A DNA stretch of 33,243 nt from Chloroflexota bacterium. Its GTDB lineage: Bacteria; Chloroflexota; Chloroflexia; Thermomicrobiales; CFX8. Each line of letters begins with the position of its first letter. The stretch's first letter is position 1. Location: positions 1 through 33,243 of the forward strand of contig QEUZ01000046.1 in NCBI GenBank assembly GCA_003577355.1, in the 5' to 3' direction. The position numbers and the translations under genes were made by a program. The notes beneath the pieces are model-generated. The model was given only the letters and a program-made list of their open reading frames with translations, had not been told where the DNA came from and ran no database searches. This document shows positions 25,201-33,175 of this stretch, in pieces.

Positions 25201-25569
25201 AACGACGAGGTCGGTGACGGCGTCAGGTTCCTGGCCCGGTAACGCAAAAGATTCAGAGCGACCGGTTCGCCACAGCTCTGCGCCGGTTGTGGCGAACGCG
25301 CCGTTTCCGGCGGACACGACGGTCGAGTCGAGCTGTGCGTATTCAGGCCCACGGATCCGTGCGCTGATCTCGAGATTTGCATCGCGCACCGGTGCATCGT
25401 GCAGGGTGCGGCGCACGCCGCTCAGCGTCACCGCATCGGCATAGATCGGCCCCGCGGCGAGCAAGGTCGTCGCCAGGATAATCGTGAGGAACGCGGCGGC
25501 CAGGATCAGCCAGTCGGAGATGGAGCGCTTGAGCACCACGCGCCAGGCGGCAGAGATAACTGTCATCAT
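22210..25569 (-). CDS. FtsX-like ABC permease, 1119 aa
   Basis: This is the second and larger permease of the operon, with the same duplicated plan. An N-terminal helix lies at about 20-42 (LILAAAFLTIILATTLLAAG), then an outer domain. An FtsX block near 296 continues with ETALLRSRGADNSQIATMAL. A helix near 540 (ALLLMLALAIGLFAVAY) is followed by an outer domain of over 400 residues that looks beta-rich, and a last FtsX block starts near 983 with LTEFALLRALGLSTGQLTGW. It differs enough from the 918-aa permease to suggest a heterodimer. Start is the first of two adjacent ATGs at 25569, with a weak SD. It is the first gene of the exporter operon, 283 bp downstream of the Wzt-like gene. Confidence 0.9.
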   Translation of the reverse strand: MMTVISAAWRVVLKRSISDWLILAAAFLTIILATTLLAAGPIYADAVTLSGVRRTLHDAPVRDANLEISARIRGPEYAQLDSTVVSAGNGAFATTGAELWRTGRSESFALPGQEPDAVTDLVVFSFFEEFESRVDLVAGSWPADVPGEFNVQALLLDATAQQLGLTVGDRVAVQSRREADRIVTVEISGLFTIRDRLDPYWWEDTLVLDGVQVGESFTTYGPFVTSQAAFLEKLSTSSSEVNWRIYPYFDNLDVDEVPQLRGGVETLDAVLNFGRGPNERFTVETDLDGILRRAERSLLVTRSGVFILTVQLAILAGYALVLTAGLLIEQRRIETALLRSRGADNSQIATMALMEGLVLAVPAAVFGPWIAAFVLRALNHIGPLDAIDLTINPVVTREAYVLAMVAAIGCVVALVVPAHRSARLFVQARSSLGRQASQGLAQRAGIDLVMVVIAGLALWQLRRYGAPITETVKGRLSLDPFLIAAPAIGLLAGAVVALRLVPLLARVAERSTTGRKSLVPSLGAWQLSRRPLRYARSALLLMLALAIGLFAVAYSRTWSVSQQDQADYRIGGDIRLRPDIRVGRGIPMYSLSNAHRSLDGVDETLPVLYDSLTVSRSAGQADVLGIDATRAAGVVNFREDLSTQPFDALLARLAEGRPELAAVELVGSPARLAFDLRVQLDPPPDDLPVPPEELPSIAPSFSIVIQDAGGMLYRISGGPLRNELSGEPQRVELNLAFRMADGRVATPEYPVSLVSIDFRALPTPRIPRSGVFEIQRVQASADLDGGAWTDVALPTNSDDWTTKFNVPIGALDPPQISRFETAVEGNAVRLSFSVGSLVGTGSIAVVYALSFGPNELEQTIPALVSQRFLDLTESRIGETVPLDLGRERRAVQLVGVIDGFPTLNPHRYSLVIVDLPSFAMLEYASDGNLVVPDEWWLAADDAEIERVALDLQESPYFSPRVQDRVSEGRKLLNDPVALGNIGSLALGFVAAGLFAALGFAVSAAVSARERLTEFALLRALGLSTGQLTGWLTLENGLLVGMSIAGGTVLGLVLAWSVLPLVSLTQEAAAVVPAVIVVIPWKAVLALEAVTIVVLIVVVIALAAFLRRLGLGSVLRLGGE

Positions 25570-25708
25570 CGCATCATGCCGTCTGGCCCGATCCTCGTTC
25601 CACTATCCATTACCCGCGGCGATGCTAACAGATCATCACAGCATACGGCGCAATGCTGCCTCGCGGACGTACCGGCGAGTATCACGCATGCACGCCGGGC
25701 CGCAAGCA

Positions 25709-25728
25709 CCGTCCACCCAGGTGGACGG
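25709..25728. repeat. Perfect 9-bp palindrome in the gap between two ABC systems
   Basis: CCGTCCACC-CA-GGTGGACGG lies in the 283-bp gap 25570-25852. A near copy occurs at 11438-11451 between ftsH and an MFS gene. No T-run follows on either strand, so an operator or dispersed repeat is as likely as a terminator. The rest of the gap has no gene I can support and no clear promoter. Confidence 0.5.
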
Positions 25729-25852
25729 CAGTTGTGGTGGGGTCAGGCCAGAGGCAAGAGGTCATCTGCAGACGCACTATGGGCCTGGATAACTTCACAT
25801 AACCCCCAACACGAGAGCCAACCCACCATCCTTTACGTGTGTCGCTGGAGCG

Positions 25853-27115
25853 TTAGCGCCGAAAGATCGTTCCGATACGATCTTCCAACGAGGTGGGTAC
25901 ATCGGACTGCTGCCAGTCCCACTCGTGCTTCAAAGCCAGCAGACCGCGTTGGTCCAGCCCGGCGGATTCGACACGAAGGACCGCTTCCGCGCGATCCAAC
26001 GGCTCACGCCCGTCAGTTGCCGCCAGCAATGTTGCGACGACATGTAACGTTCCGGAGGTGACCGGCAAATCGCGCACCACCATCCGCGCTGCCCGCGTAT
26101 CCGGCGCGTCGTCGGGACGACGGCTCGGACCGGCCACCGGCAGCTCCGCTGGTAGCTCGGCGCCTGCTCCCCACAGGTGCCCACCGTGCTCGTCAAACAG
26201 GTCGATCAACAACACGAGCCCTGCCGGACACTCCCCCCCTGGCGTCCGCAACACCGCCTCCAGCCCGAGGTCCGCGCCAGAACGCACGACATCGGTCGAA
26301 AGCCCAAACTCGTCGAACGCTCGCACCCGTAATAGCCCCACTCGCGGTAGCGTCACATCCTCCGCCAGCAACCGCTCGTAGTGGTCGATCACCTCAGCTG
26401 CTGGCCCGACATCGACGAGGTGCCCCCCAGAGAGGAGCGCGGCGCGATCGCAGAACGTGCGCACTTGCTCGGCATCATGCGAGACGAACAGGATCGTTGT
26501 GCCGCCAGCCTTCAAGCCTTCGAGCGCGCGCAGACACTTCGCCCGGAAGTTGGCGTCGCCGACCGCCAGCACCTCGTCGATCACCAGGATCTCTGGCTCC
26601 ATGTGCACCGCTATCCCAAAGCCCAGCCGCGCAAACATGCCGGATGAGTAGTGCTTCACTGGGGTATCGACGAAGCGCTCCAGCTCCGCGAAACGCACCA
26701 CCCGCTCGTAGACGCGTTGCATTTGCTTGCGAGAGAAACCGTAGAGGCTACCGTTGAGGTAAATATTGTCGCGGCCGGTCAGCTCGGGGTGAAACCCGGC
26801 GCCCAGTTCGAGCATCGCATACGTGCGCCCATTCACGAGCACCTGACCAGACGTCGGCTCCAGGATACGGGTCACGAGCTTCAAGAGCGTGCTCTTGCCA
26901 GCCCCGTTGCGCCCCACAACCCCGAGGGTTTCACCCCGCTTGACCCCGAATGTCACCTCACGTAACGCCCAGAACTCCTCGGCAACCCCTCGCGGCCGGA
27001 TCAACCCGATAAACCAGTCCTGAAACGATGCGCGATGTTCGTGGTGGAGCACGAAGCGCCGAGAAACATCGCGGAACTCGACCGCATAGTCGTTCCGGCG
27101 GGAAGGCAGTGCCAT
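25853..27115 (-). CDS. Wzt/TagH-type polysaccharide ABC exporter ATPase
   Basis: This 420-aa ATPase belongs to a two-component polysaccharide exporter (O-antigen, teichoic acid or capsule type). The domain has Walker A GRNGAGKST (68-76), the family-specific signature KHYSSGMFARLGF in place of LSGGQ, Walker B ILVIDEVLAVGD and H-loop SHD. Residues from about 245 onward form an extra beta-rich domain (LLRVRAFDEFGLSTDVVRSG) like the Wzt C-terminal glycan-binding domain, which selects capped polymer. It starts one nucleotide after the stop of the permease gene, so the pair is translationally coupled. No glycosyltransferase lies in the window, so the polymer is not identifiable. Confidence 0.92.
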   Translation of the reverse strand: MALPSRRNDYAVEFRDVSRRFVLHHEHRASFQDWFIGLIRPRGVAEEFWALREVTFGVKRGETLGVVGRNGAGKSTLLKLVTRILEPTSGQVLVNGRTYAMLELGAGFHPELTGRDNIYLNGSLYGFSRKQMQRVYERVVRFAELERFVDTPVKHYSSGMFARLGFGIAVHMEPEILVIDEVLAVGDANFRAKCLRALEGLKAGGTTILFVSHDAEQVRTFCDRAALLSGGHLVDVGPAAEVIDHYERLLAEDVTLPRVGLLRVRAFDEFGLSTDVVRSGADLGLEAVLRTPGGECPAGLVLLIDLFDEHGGHLWGAGAELPAELPVAGPSRRPDDAPDTRAARMVVRDLPVTSGTLHVVATLLAATDGREPLDRAEAVLRVESAGLDQRGLLALKHEWDWQQSDVPTSLEDRIGTIFRR

Positions 27116-27116
27116 A

Positions 27117-27902
27117 TTACAGATGCTCCCCTAGATGCCGGCTCACCCGCATGAACATCGCCCAGCCGATCACGACCAGTAGTAGCGCCGTTACGAATGC
27201 GCGCGCCATGAAGAGCGGGTCAGGGACGCCACCATAGTACAGCACCGTGTGCAACTCTGCGACGATTGACGCCATGGGGTTCAGCCAGTACATCCACGAC
27301 ACCAGGTCAGGTACAACATCTTCCACCCGGTAGAAGATCGGCGTCATAAAGAACCAAGCCGTCAGGCCTACCTCCACCAGCACGATCGTATCCCTGAAAT
27401 TCACATACAGCGCGGCGAGGATCAGCACCAACCCCGTAAGAAACGTCGCTTGCACCGCGATGATGACGGGGAGGTAGACGAGCCACGGCGTGAAATCCAT
27501 CCGGTACAGGGCCATGAACAGGAAGATAACCGGGAACGACAGCAAATAGTTGATCCCATTCGACAGCACCACCGACACTGGCAGAACGACACGTGGAAAG
27601 TAGACCTTGTTGATCAGCGGCGCGTTGTCGATCAACGCTGTTGTCCCACGGCTTACGCTAGCCGCCGTCCAATTCCAGGCAAGTAGCCCGATCAGCACGA
27701 ACACCGGGAAATGATCGATAGTCTCACCCAGTAGCTGGGTGAAGACGAATGTGAACACCAGCATCATCAGCAGCGGGTTGAGCAACGACCAAACGAACCC
27801 CAGGATGGAGTTCTTGTAGCGGACCTTCAGGTCCTTGGCGACGAGATTCGTCACCAGGCTGCGGTACCGGATAAGCTCGCCTGTTTGCTGAACGACTGCC
27901 AC
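27117..27902 (-). CDS. Wzm/TagG-type polysaccharide ABC permease
   Basis: This roughly 261-aa ABC-2 membrane protein has six predicted helices. The N-terminal LVAKDLKVRYKNSILGFVWSLLNPL is the family signature. It forms the glycan channel with the adjacent Wzt-like ATPase. The GTG start at 27902 is preferred because GGGGA lies just upstream and the resulting N-terminus has family length. A GTG at 27944 would add 14 charged residues but has no SD. It is divergent from the beta-lactamase-fold lipoprotein gene, with about 190 bp between. Confidence 0.92.
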   Translation of the reverse strand: MAVVQQTGELIRYRSLVTNLVAKDLKVRYKNSILGFVWSLLNPLLMMLVFTFVFTQLLGETIDHFPVFVLIGLLAWNWTAASVSRGTTALIDNAPLINKVYFPRVVLPVSVVLSNGINYLLSFPVIFLFMALYRMDFTPWLVYLPVIIAVQATFLTGLVLILAALYVNFRDTIVLVEVGLTAWFFMTPIFYRVEDVVPDLVSWMYWLNPMASIVAELHTVLYYGGVPDPLFMARAFVTALLLVVIGWAMFMRVSRHLGEHL

Positions 27903-28092
27903 TAGGTCCCCTGCTCGTTCCGCGTCCCGCCTGCGTATCCGCACGGCGCAGACGCACGGCAGTATGGCCTACACGCGAACGCTGTGCCACCCAGGCGACG
28001 TTCACAGGTGAGCGTGGTATCCTCCCGTGTTCGTACAGCAGGTGTCGGTTCGGTGCATACCAGCGTGTGTATGCTCCAAATCATGGTGTGGT

Positions 28093-29361
28093 GTGGTGAA
28101 CGGTTCTCTCGGTCGACGAACAACTGGTGGTTTATTCGGAACCGTCCTTCTCGCGGTGAGTATTCTGTTCTTTCAGGCATGCGGCTCGTCCGGTGACGCT
28201 AAGTCCACCGCGACTGAGGCACTTCCTGTCCCGATCATCACTCCGACCCCGCTCGTCAGCAACCCAAGTCCTTCCGGCGCTGCGACGCCAACTGCCACAG
28301 CACAGGTCGATAGCACGCCAGAGAGTCAGATTGAGCCGACCGCTGCACCCGCCACCGACACGCAACAAGCTGCCATCGACAGTTCGACTCTACAGTCGAT
28401 CGCGGAGTCGCTTGTGGCTGCGAGCGGAGGGTTCGCTGAAGTCGTCATCGCACTTCCGAGTGGTGAGTTCATCGTCGATATCAACGGCAGCGAACCCATG
28501 GAGTCGGCGAGCCTGTACAAGCTCGGCATCATGGTCGAAGTGTTTGTCCAACGTGAAGTCGGCATGCTCTCGTTCGACGACGGCGTGCTGCTGGAGCCCG
28601 GCTATTTCGTCGAAGGCGAAGATGTCTTCGGCTATGGAGATATCGGTGCGGTCTACACCGTCGGGACGCTGCTTCAAGCGATGATCACCCAGTCGAGTAA
28701 TGTTGCGGCCACGGCGTTGCTTGCCACAGTCGGGAACGAAAACGTGAACGCCACGCTTGCATCGCTGGGGATCACCAACACCCAGATCCGCTGGATGCCC
28801 GACCCGTCGGCCAGCCCCGACTGGAACGACGAGACGCTCGATGAGGGGACGCCCCCTGTCGATGAGTCGACCGAGGAACAACCAACCGAACCGCCGACAT
28901 CTGACGAGGCGCCGGCCGACGATGCCGTTGATGGCGTAGATTCGGGCGCACGCGCCGAGGTCGTCTACCTGTCCGCCGGACCAACTGACGCGGCAACCCA
29001 CCCTCGCTGGTATGCGGATGCCCGCGCCGATGGAGCACTGAATGTCACGACTGCCGAAGACATGGCGTGGCTCTATACACTCCTCTTGCGCGGCGAAGTG
29101 ATCGCACCGGAAGTTAGCCAGGAAATGCTTGACCTCCTGGCGGCACAGGAGGTCAACGACCGCATCCCAGCCTACCTGCCCGGCGGTACGGTTGTCGCGC
29201 ACAAGACTGGCAATCTCGATGGACTGGTCCACGACGCAGGCGTAATCTACGCGCCAGCAGGCCCGATCATCGTCGTCGTGCTGACCGAAGATATCGATGA
29301 AGACGTTGCAATCGACATGATCGCCCAGATTGCATTGGCCGCATACGAAGCAGCGTCGTAA
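28093..29361 (+). CDS. Beta-lactamase class A-fold serine hydrolase lipoprotein with acidic insertion
   Basis: This roughly 422-aa exported lipoprotein has a hydrophobic signal (GLFGTVLLAVSILFF) ending in lipobox FQAC, with acylated Cys30. A Ser/Thr/Pro/Ala-rich linker of about 80 residues follows. The penicillin-recognising fold has SLYK (S140, K143), SSN (201-203) and KTG (371-373), followed by HDAGVIYAP. A roughly 55-residue Asp/Glu/Pro/Thr-rich insertion (about 237-290) interrupts the domain near the usual omega-loop, and no clear E166-type general base is visible. It could be a peptidase, an esterase or a penicillin-binding protein rather than a true beta-lactamase. GTG at 28093 (or 28096) puts a normal signal peptide at the N-terminus; the longer start at 28027 would not. 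Confidence 0.85.
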   Translation: MVNGSLGRRTTGGLFGTVLLAVSILFFQACGSSGDAKSTATEALPVPIITPTPLVSNPSPSGAATPTATAQVDSTPESQIEPTAAPATDTQQAAIDSSTLQSIAESLVAASGGFAEVVIALPSGEFIVDINGSEPMESASLYKLGIMVEVFVQREVGMLSFDDGVLLEPGYFVEGEDVFGYGDIGAVYTVGTLLQAMITQSSNVAATALLATVGNENVNATLASLGITNTQIRWMPDPSASPDWNDETLDEGTPPVDESTEEQPTEPPTSDEAPADDAVDGVDSGARAEVVYLSAGPTDAATHPRWYADARADGALNVTTAEDMAWLYTLLLRGEVIAPEVSQEMLDLLAAQEVNDRIPAYLPGGTVVAHKTGNLDGLVHDAGVIYAPAGPIIVVVLTEDIDEDVAIDMIAQIALAAYEAAS

Positions 29362-29364
29362 CGC

Positions 29365-29572
29365 CTACTGGAGTGACGAGTGACCAGTGACGAGTGACGA
29401 GTGACCAGTGACGAGTGACGAGTGGTTCGATCGATTGTGTCCAAAGCACTCGGGTGATGTCGCAAGCGCTCGTTTCATCAGAAGCGAGCGCTTCAGACCA
29501 GGGTGATCATCCCACTGGTCACTCGTCACTGGTCACTCGTCACTCGTCACTGGTCACTCGTCACTCCACTAG
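29365..29572. repeat. 61-bp inverted repeat of heptamer arrays
   Basis: The left arm (29365-29425) and right arm (29512-29572) are reverse complements with only two mismatches. Each arm is a string of 7-bp units AGTGACG and AGTGACC in the same order. The arms are 86 bp apart. The left arm starts 4 bp after the lipoprotein stop, and the right arm contains the stop codon of the convergent MFS gene (29569-29571). It could fold into a very long hairpin in either transcript. Confidence 0.95.
29464..29493. terminator. Hairpin in the loop of the heptamer inverted repeat
   Basis: A perfect 9-bp stem (AAGCGCTCG / CGAGCGCTT) with a 12-nt loop sits centrally between the two repeat arms and between convergent genes. 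No strong T-run follows. It is a plausible bidirectional terminator core. Confidence 0.5.
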
Positions 29573-30915
29573 TCCAAGTGGCGCATCACCGGACGGAACA
29601 AGAGCGTAAATATCCCGGCCCCGACGAGGATGCACCCGTTCACCGCGATCGCGAACGCCGGGCTCGTGAGTTCGGCAACGATCCCCAGCTGCAGGAACCC
29701 GATCGGCATCAGGCCGTTGATCATGGATTGAGCTGCCAGGACGCGCCCGCGAAACTTCGGTTCGGATAACGTCTGGACGAGGGTATCGCTCTGGATCGTG
29801 TAGATCATTTGGAAGAACCCGGCAAGAAACAGCGCCGGAAGGATTTCGAGATACCTGTCCCCGAGCGCCACCAGGACCAGAGACGTACCAAAACCGAGCA
29901 TTGTCACCCAAATCGTCCGCCCACGCCGGCCGCGCCCGGTGAGCATCCCTGCGGCAACGGTGCCGAACAATGCCCCGACGCCACCGATGCTGAACAACAC
30001 CCCAAGGGTCTGTGCGCCTCCCGCGAGTGTCTCGCGCGCGATTGCGGGAAGTAGGGCGATGTACGACAGCCCAAACAGGTATGGAAAGACGTCGTTTAGC
30101 ACGGCAGCCCGCACAACGGGAGTCGCACGTATGTACCTGAACGCTTCGCCGATGTCGCCACGGAACGTCCGCGCCGGTTGTTCGGGGCGCAGGGTGCCGC
30201 GCACCGCGACGTGCGCGAGCGCGCCAGCAGCCAGCGGCACCGTGACAATCAAACCGGCTGCTGGTGCATAGAACCCTGCGCCGAGCAGCAATGCCGCGCC
30301 GATCCCGGCGAGGTCGATCATCCAGCCAACAAGCATTGGAGTCGAGATCCGCGAGACATTGCCCACGAGCGAGCCGATTGCATTGGCACTTTGCACTGCG
30401 CCCAGCGGCACAATGCTTGGCACCAGCGCCGAGGTCGAGGGATACGAGAATGCATTCGCGATACCCATTACAACCACGACGGCGCCGATCGCAGGCACAG
30501 TTAACGCACCAAGCACTGCCAGAACACCAAGCAATGCAAAACCGAGTGCTTGCACGGTGAACTGCAGCGCCAGGATGTGCCGCCGGTCGTAACGGTCTAC
30601 GATCACCCCCACGAGCGGTGCGAGCAGCAGTTGCGGCACCGATTGCATGAACGATACGAGGCCGAGCAGGAAGTCGCTGCCGGAAATGTCGTAGACAACG
30701 TAGCCAATGGCGGTGGACTGTACCGCCCGCCCGCCCATTGACAGCGCACTGACCCAGAAGTACCTGCGGTAGGCGTCAACCTTCCAGGCGGCCATTGCGG
30801 GTATCGCGCGAAAGCGCTCGCGGCGGCTGGCGGGGGGAGGTATGTTGCCCACGGGAGACGCCGCGCCGGAGCCGGTGACCGGCTCCGGCGTAGACTCTTG
30901 CACGTCGGTGCTCAC
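29569..30915 (-). CDS. MFS transporter, DHA3-like
   Basis: This 448-aa, 12-TM major facilitator has motif A as GVIVDRYDRRHILAL and a hydrophilic Pro/Ser-rich N-terminus of about 45 residues. It belongs to the same broad exporter group as the products at 4480 and 5811. A GTG start at 30915 overlaps the stop of the SpoU methyltransferase gene (GTGA), so translation is probably coupled. Its stop codon lies in the right arm of the heptamer inverted repeat. It is the last gene of a three-gene operon with an M20 peptidase and a methyltransferase. Confidence 0.9.
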   Translation of the reverse strand: MSTDVQESTPEPVTGSGAASPVGNIPPPASRRERFRAIPAMAAWKVDAYRRYFWVSALSMGGRAVQSTAIGYVVYDISGSDFLLGLVSFMQSVPQLLLAPLVGVIVDRYDRRHILALQFTVQALGFALLGVLAVLGALTVPAIGAVVVVMGIANAFSYPSTSALVPSIVPLGAVQSANAIGSLVGNVSRISTPMLVGWMIDLAGIGAALLLGAGFYAPAAGLIVTVPLAAGALAHVAVRGTLRPEQPARTFRGDIGEAFRYIRATPVVRAAVLNDVFPYLFGLSYIALLPAIARETLAGGAQTLGVLFSIGGVGALFGTVAAGMLTGRGRRGRTIWVTMLGFGTSLVLVALGDRYLEILPALFLAGFFQMIYTIQSDTLVQTLSEPKFRGRVLAAQSMINGLMPIGFLQLGIVAELTSPAFAIAVNGCILVGAGIFTLLFRPVMRHLD

Positions 30916-31730
30916 GTTGTCAGGTGTTCTCCTGCCACTCTCCGACGAGCCAGTTCAAACAGCACGATCCCCGCGGCGACACTAACATTTAACGAGGTCG
31001 CGCTACCGAACATCGGGATCGTTACGCGGAGATCTGCTCGTGCAATCGTCTCCTCACCCAATCCCACGCCCTCGTTACCGACCAGTACAACCGCGGAGCG
31101 CACAGGACCAAGCTCCCAGAGCGGCTGCGCGTTGCGCGCCGTCGTAGCGAGCACGGGAATCTGGTGACGGCTGGCCCAGTCGAAACACGCATCCAAGGTC
31201 GGTGCATCGACGACCGTCGCGAGGAACGTCGTTCCCAGGCTAGCGCGTAGTGCTGTCGGGTGAGCGGGATCAACCCCCCCATGCACAATTACCGCGGCAC
31301 ACCCCGCAGCGTCCGCTGTGCGGATCAACGTACCCAAGTTTCCGGGATCGCGCACATTGTCGGTTGCGAGGATCAACCCTTGTGCAGGGGGGTGAAAGGT
31401 CGCGAGCGGGCGCGGCTGCCAGTGCACGACAGCCGCTAACCCGACCGGGTTATCCCGCGAGGAAATGCGCTCGAACTCCGCCGTGGTCAGCACCACATGT
31501 CGCGCTCCGCCCCGGACAGCTCGTTCAATCGCCTCCAGCCCAACGCTACTCTGCAGGCGCGTCTCGTCAACATAGACGGCCTCGATCGCGTGTCCGCCCT
31601 CGACTGCGGAAACAACCTGCCGGATTCCCTCGACGAAGCACAGTCCGCGTGCGGAACGCTCGCTGCGCTCACGCAGTGCGCGCACGTGGCGCAATTCACG
31701 CGCGGTCGCCCGTGAGCTCGTTGAGTGCAT
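30912..31730 (-). CDS. SpoU/TrmH-family RNA 2'-O-methyltransferase
   Basis: This 272-aa SAM-dependent enzyme of the SPOUT (trefoil-knot) class methylates ribose 2'-OH in rRNA or tRNA. Three SpoU motifs are intact: NVRDPGNLGTLIRTADA (125-141), LVGNEGVGL (216-224) and IPMFGSATSLNVSVAAGIVLFE (about 238-259). The N-terminal ~105 residues resemble the SpoU substrate-binding domain (CFVEGIRQVVSAV). Length fits RlmB/TsnR-like 23S rRNA enzymes; the exact target is not readable. Start ATG at 31730 lies one nucleotide after the M20 peptidase stop. It overlaps the MFS start by 4 nt. Confidence 0.92.
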   Translation of the reverse strand: MHSTSSRATARELRHVRALRERSERSARGLCFVEGIRQVVSAVEGGHAIEAVYVDETRLQSSVGLEAIERAVRGGARHVVLTTAEFERISSRDNPVGLAAVVHWQPRPLATFHPPAQGLILATDNVRDPGNLGTLIRTADAAGCAAVIVHGGVDPAHPTALRASLGTTFLATVVDAPTLDACFDWASRHQIPVLATTARNAQPLWELGPVRSAVVLVGNEGVGLGEETIARADLRVTIPMFGSATSLNVSVAAGIVLFELARRRVAGEHLTT

Positions 31731-31731
31731 T

Positions 31732-33096
31732 TCAGAGGTCCGCCATGCGCAGCATCACCCGCGCCGTCTGCTTTGCGCCGCGCGCGAAGTCCACCAGCCT
31801 GATGTGTTCGTTGGGGGCGTGCGCGCCGGAATCGGGGTAGCCAATGCCGACGTTCGCGATCGGTACGCCGAGGTGCTTCACGAACGCATCCATAGGTCCG
31901 CTGCCTCCGCTGGTTGGGTGGATCACCGCGGGCCGGTCGTACACTTCCCAGCCTGTGTCGGCGACCATCCTGACGAAGGGGTGGTCCGGGTCAACGCGCG
32001 CGGCGTTGTAACCGCCGTGTTGCAGAACCTCAATGTCACCAAAGCCTTCTGCGACAAGGTGGCTCTTGAGTTTCTCCAGCAGGTCATCGGCGCGCTGGTT
32101 CGGCACCAGACGGAAGTCGACCTTTGCCATCGCTTCGCAGGGCAACACTGTCTTCGAACCTGGCCCCTGATACCCGGCGCCAATGCCTGAAATGGTGCAT
32201 GTTGGTTCAAAGATCGCGCGTCGTTTGAATTCGAGCCCGCTCACGCCCAACAGAAACTCCCGGATACCGTATGTTGTGCGGAGTCGCTCCTCATCGGAAG
32301 GCAACGCCTCGAGCAACTCCCGGTCTCGTACGCCAGCTGGTCGCACGTCGTCGTACCAACCTGGGATCAATATGCGCTCTTCAGCGTCCTTCAGTGTCGC
32401 CAACGCCCATGTCAACCGCCAGGCAGCGTTGGGGAAGATCGAGCCGCCGAGGCCCGAATGGGCATCGCGCTCGGCTGTCCTGACACGTAGCTCGACGTAA
32501 AGATCACCGCGCATGCCAGCGTAAATTTGCGGGCGGTCGTCGTAATCGACGCCGCCAAACTCCCAGAGACATCCATCAGCGGCGTACAGGTCCCGGTGCT
32601 CAGCAATATGCGCGTCGAGGCTGCCCGACCCAATCTCCTCCTCGCCCTCAATGAGGAAGACAACCCCACAGGGGAGACCTCCGGTGATCGCCTTCAGCGC
32701 ATCGATTGCCGCCAGCCGGCAGAGAATATGCCCCTTGTCGTCGCCAACCCCGCGTCCATAGAGCTTTCCGTCGCGGACCTCCGGCTCGAACGGGTCAGAG
32801 TGCCACAGCTCCAGCGGTTCTGCCGGCTGAACATCGTAATGGTTGTAACAAAGGAGCCGCTTGTCAGACTCGCCCGCAACCGCGCCGTGGACAACGGGAA
32901 AGCGCGTTGTTGGCAACAGCCTCGCAGCGATGCCGTACTCCTCCAACAACGCGGCCGTCGCCCTAGCTGTTTCTTCCATCGCCCGTGCCTGTGCGGCGAC
33001 GCTTGGCAAGCGACACAGCGCCTGCAAATCGGCGATGTACCTCGGCAGGTTGTCGTCAATGTACCTGTCGATCGCGGCAAGTTGGTCCTGGTTCAT
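31732..33096 (-). CDS. M20-family metallopeptidase (dipeptidase-like)
   Basis: This roughly 454-aa dizinc exopeptidase has the M20 metal and catalytic set: LLCYNHYDVQP (H86, D88), GRGVGDDKGH (D119/D120), EGEEEIGS (E152/E153) and a C-terminal HAPNEHIRL. The dimerisation lid domain sits in the middle (about 190-310). The length and YNHYDVQP motif match the CPG2/CNDP-like dipeptidases. ATG at 33096 is chosen because GAGGAG lies 5-6 nt upstream; the longer frame start at 33177 adds unrelated sequence. It is the first gene of an operon with the SpoU methyltransferase and an MFS exporter, and is divergent from a gene starting at 33176. Confidence 0.92.
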   Translation of the reverse strand: MNQDQLAAIDRYIDDNLPRYIADLQALCRLPSVAAQARAMEETARATAALLEEYGIAARLLPTTRFPVVHGAVAGESDKRLLCYNHYDVQPAEPLELWHSDPFEPEVRDGKLYGRGVGDDKGHILCRLAAIDALKAITGGLPCGVVFLIEGEEEIGSGSLDAHIAEHRDLYAADGCLWEFGGVDYDDRPQIYAGMRGDLYVELRVRTAERDAHSGLGGSIFPNAAWRLTWALATLKDAEERILIPGWYDDVRPAGVRDRELLEALPSDEERLRTTYGIREFLLGVSGLEFKRRAIFEPTCTISGIGAGYQGPGSKTVLPCEAMAKVDFRLVPNQRADDLLEKLKSHLVAEGFGDIEVLQHGGYNAARVDPDHPFVRMVADTGWEVYDRPAVIHPTSGGSGPMDAFVKHLGVPIANVGIGYPDSGAHAPNEHIRLVDFARGAKQTARVMLRMADL

Positions 33097-33175
33097 TGTC
33101 ACTCCTCTCGCACTCGCGGTGTGCTGTAGTGGAAGATAGCATGCACATTCGGATGACACCGGGAGAAGGCACACC

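Noticed and set aside
29365-29572. CRISPR array
   Set aside because: The units are contiguous heptamers without spacers and are mirrored rather than directly repeated at constant spacing.
29415-29609. ORFs encoding SLVTRHSSLVTRH repeats
   Set aside because: They are translations of the 7-bp array. Both strands and several frames stay open because the unit has no stop, so this is not evidence of a gene.
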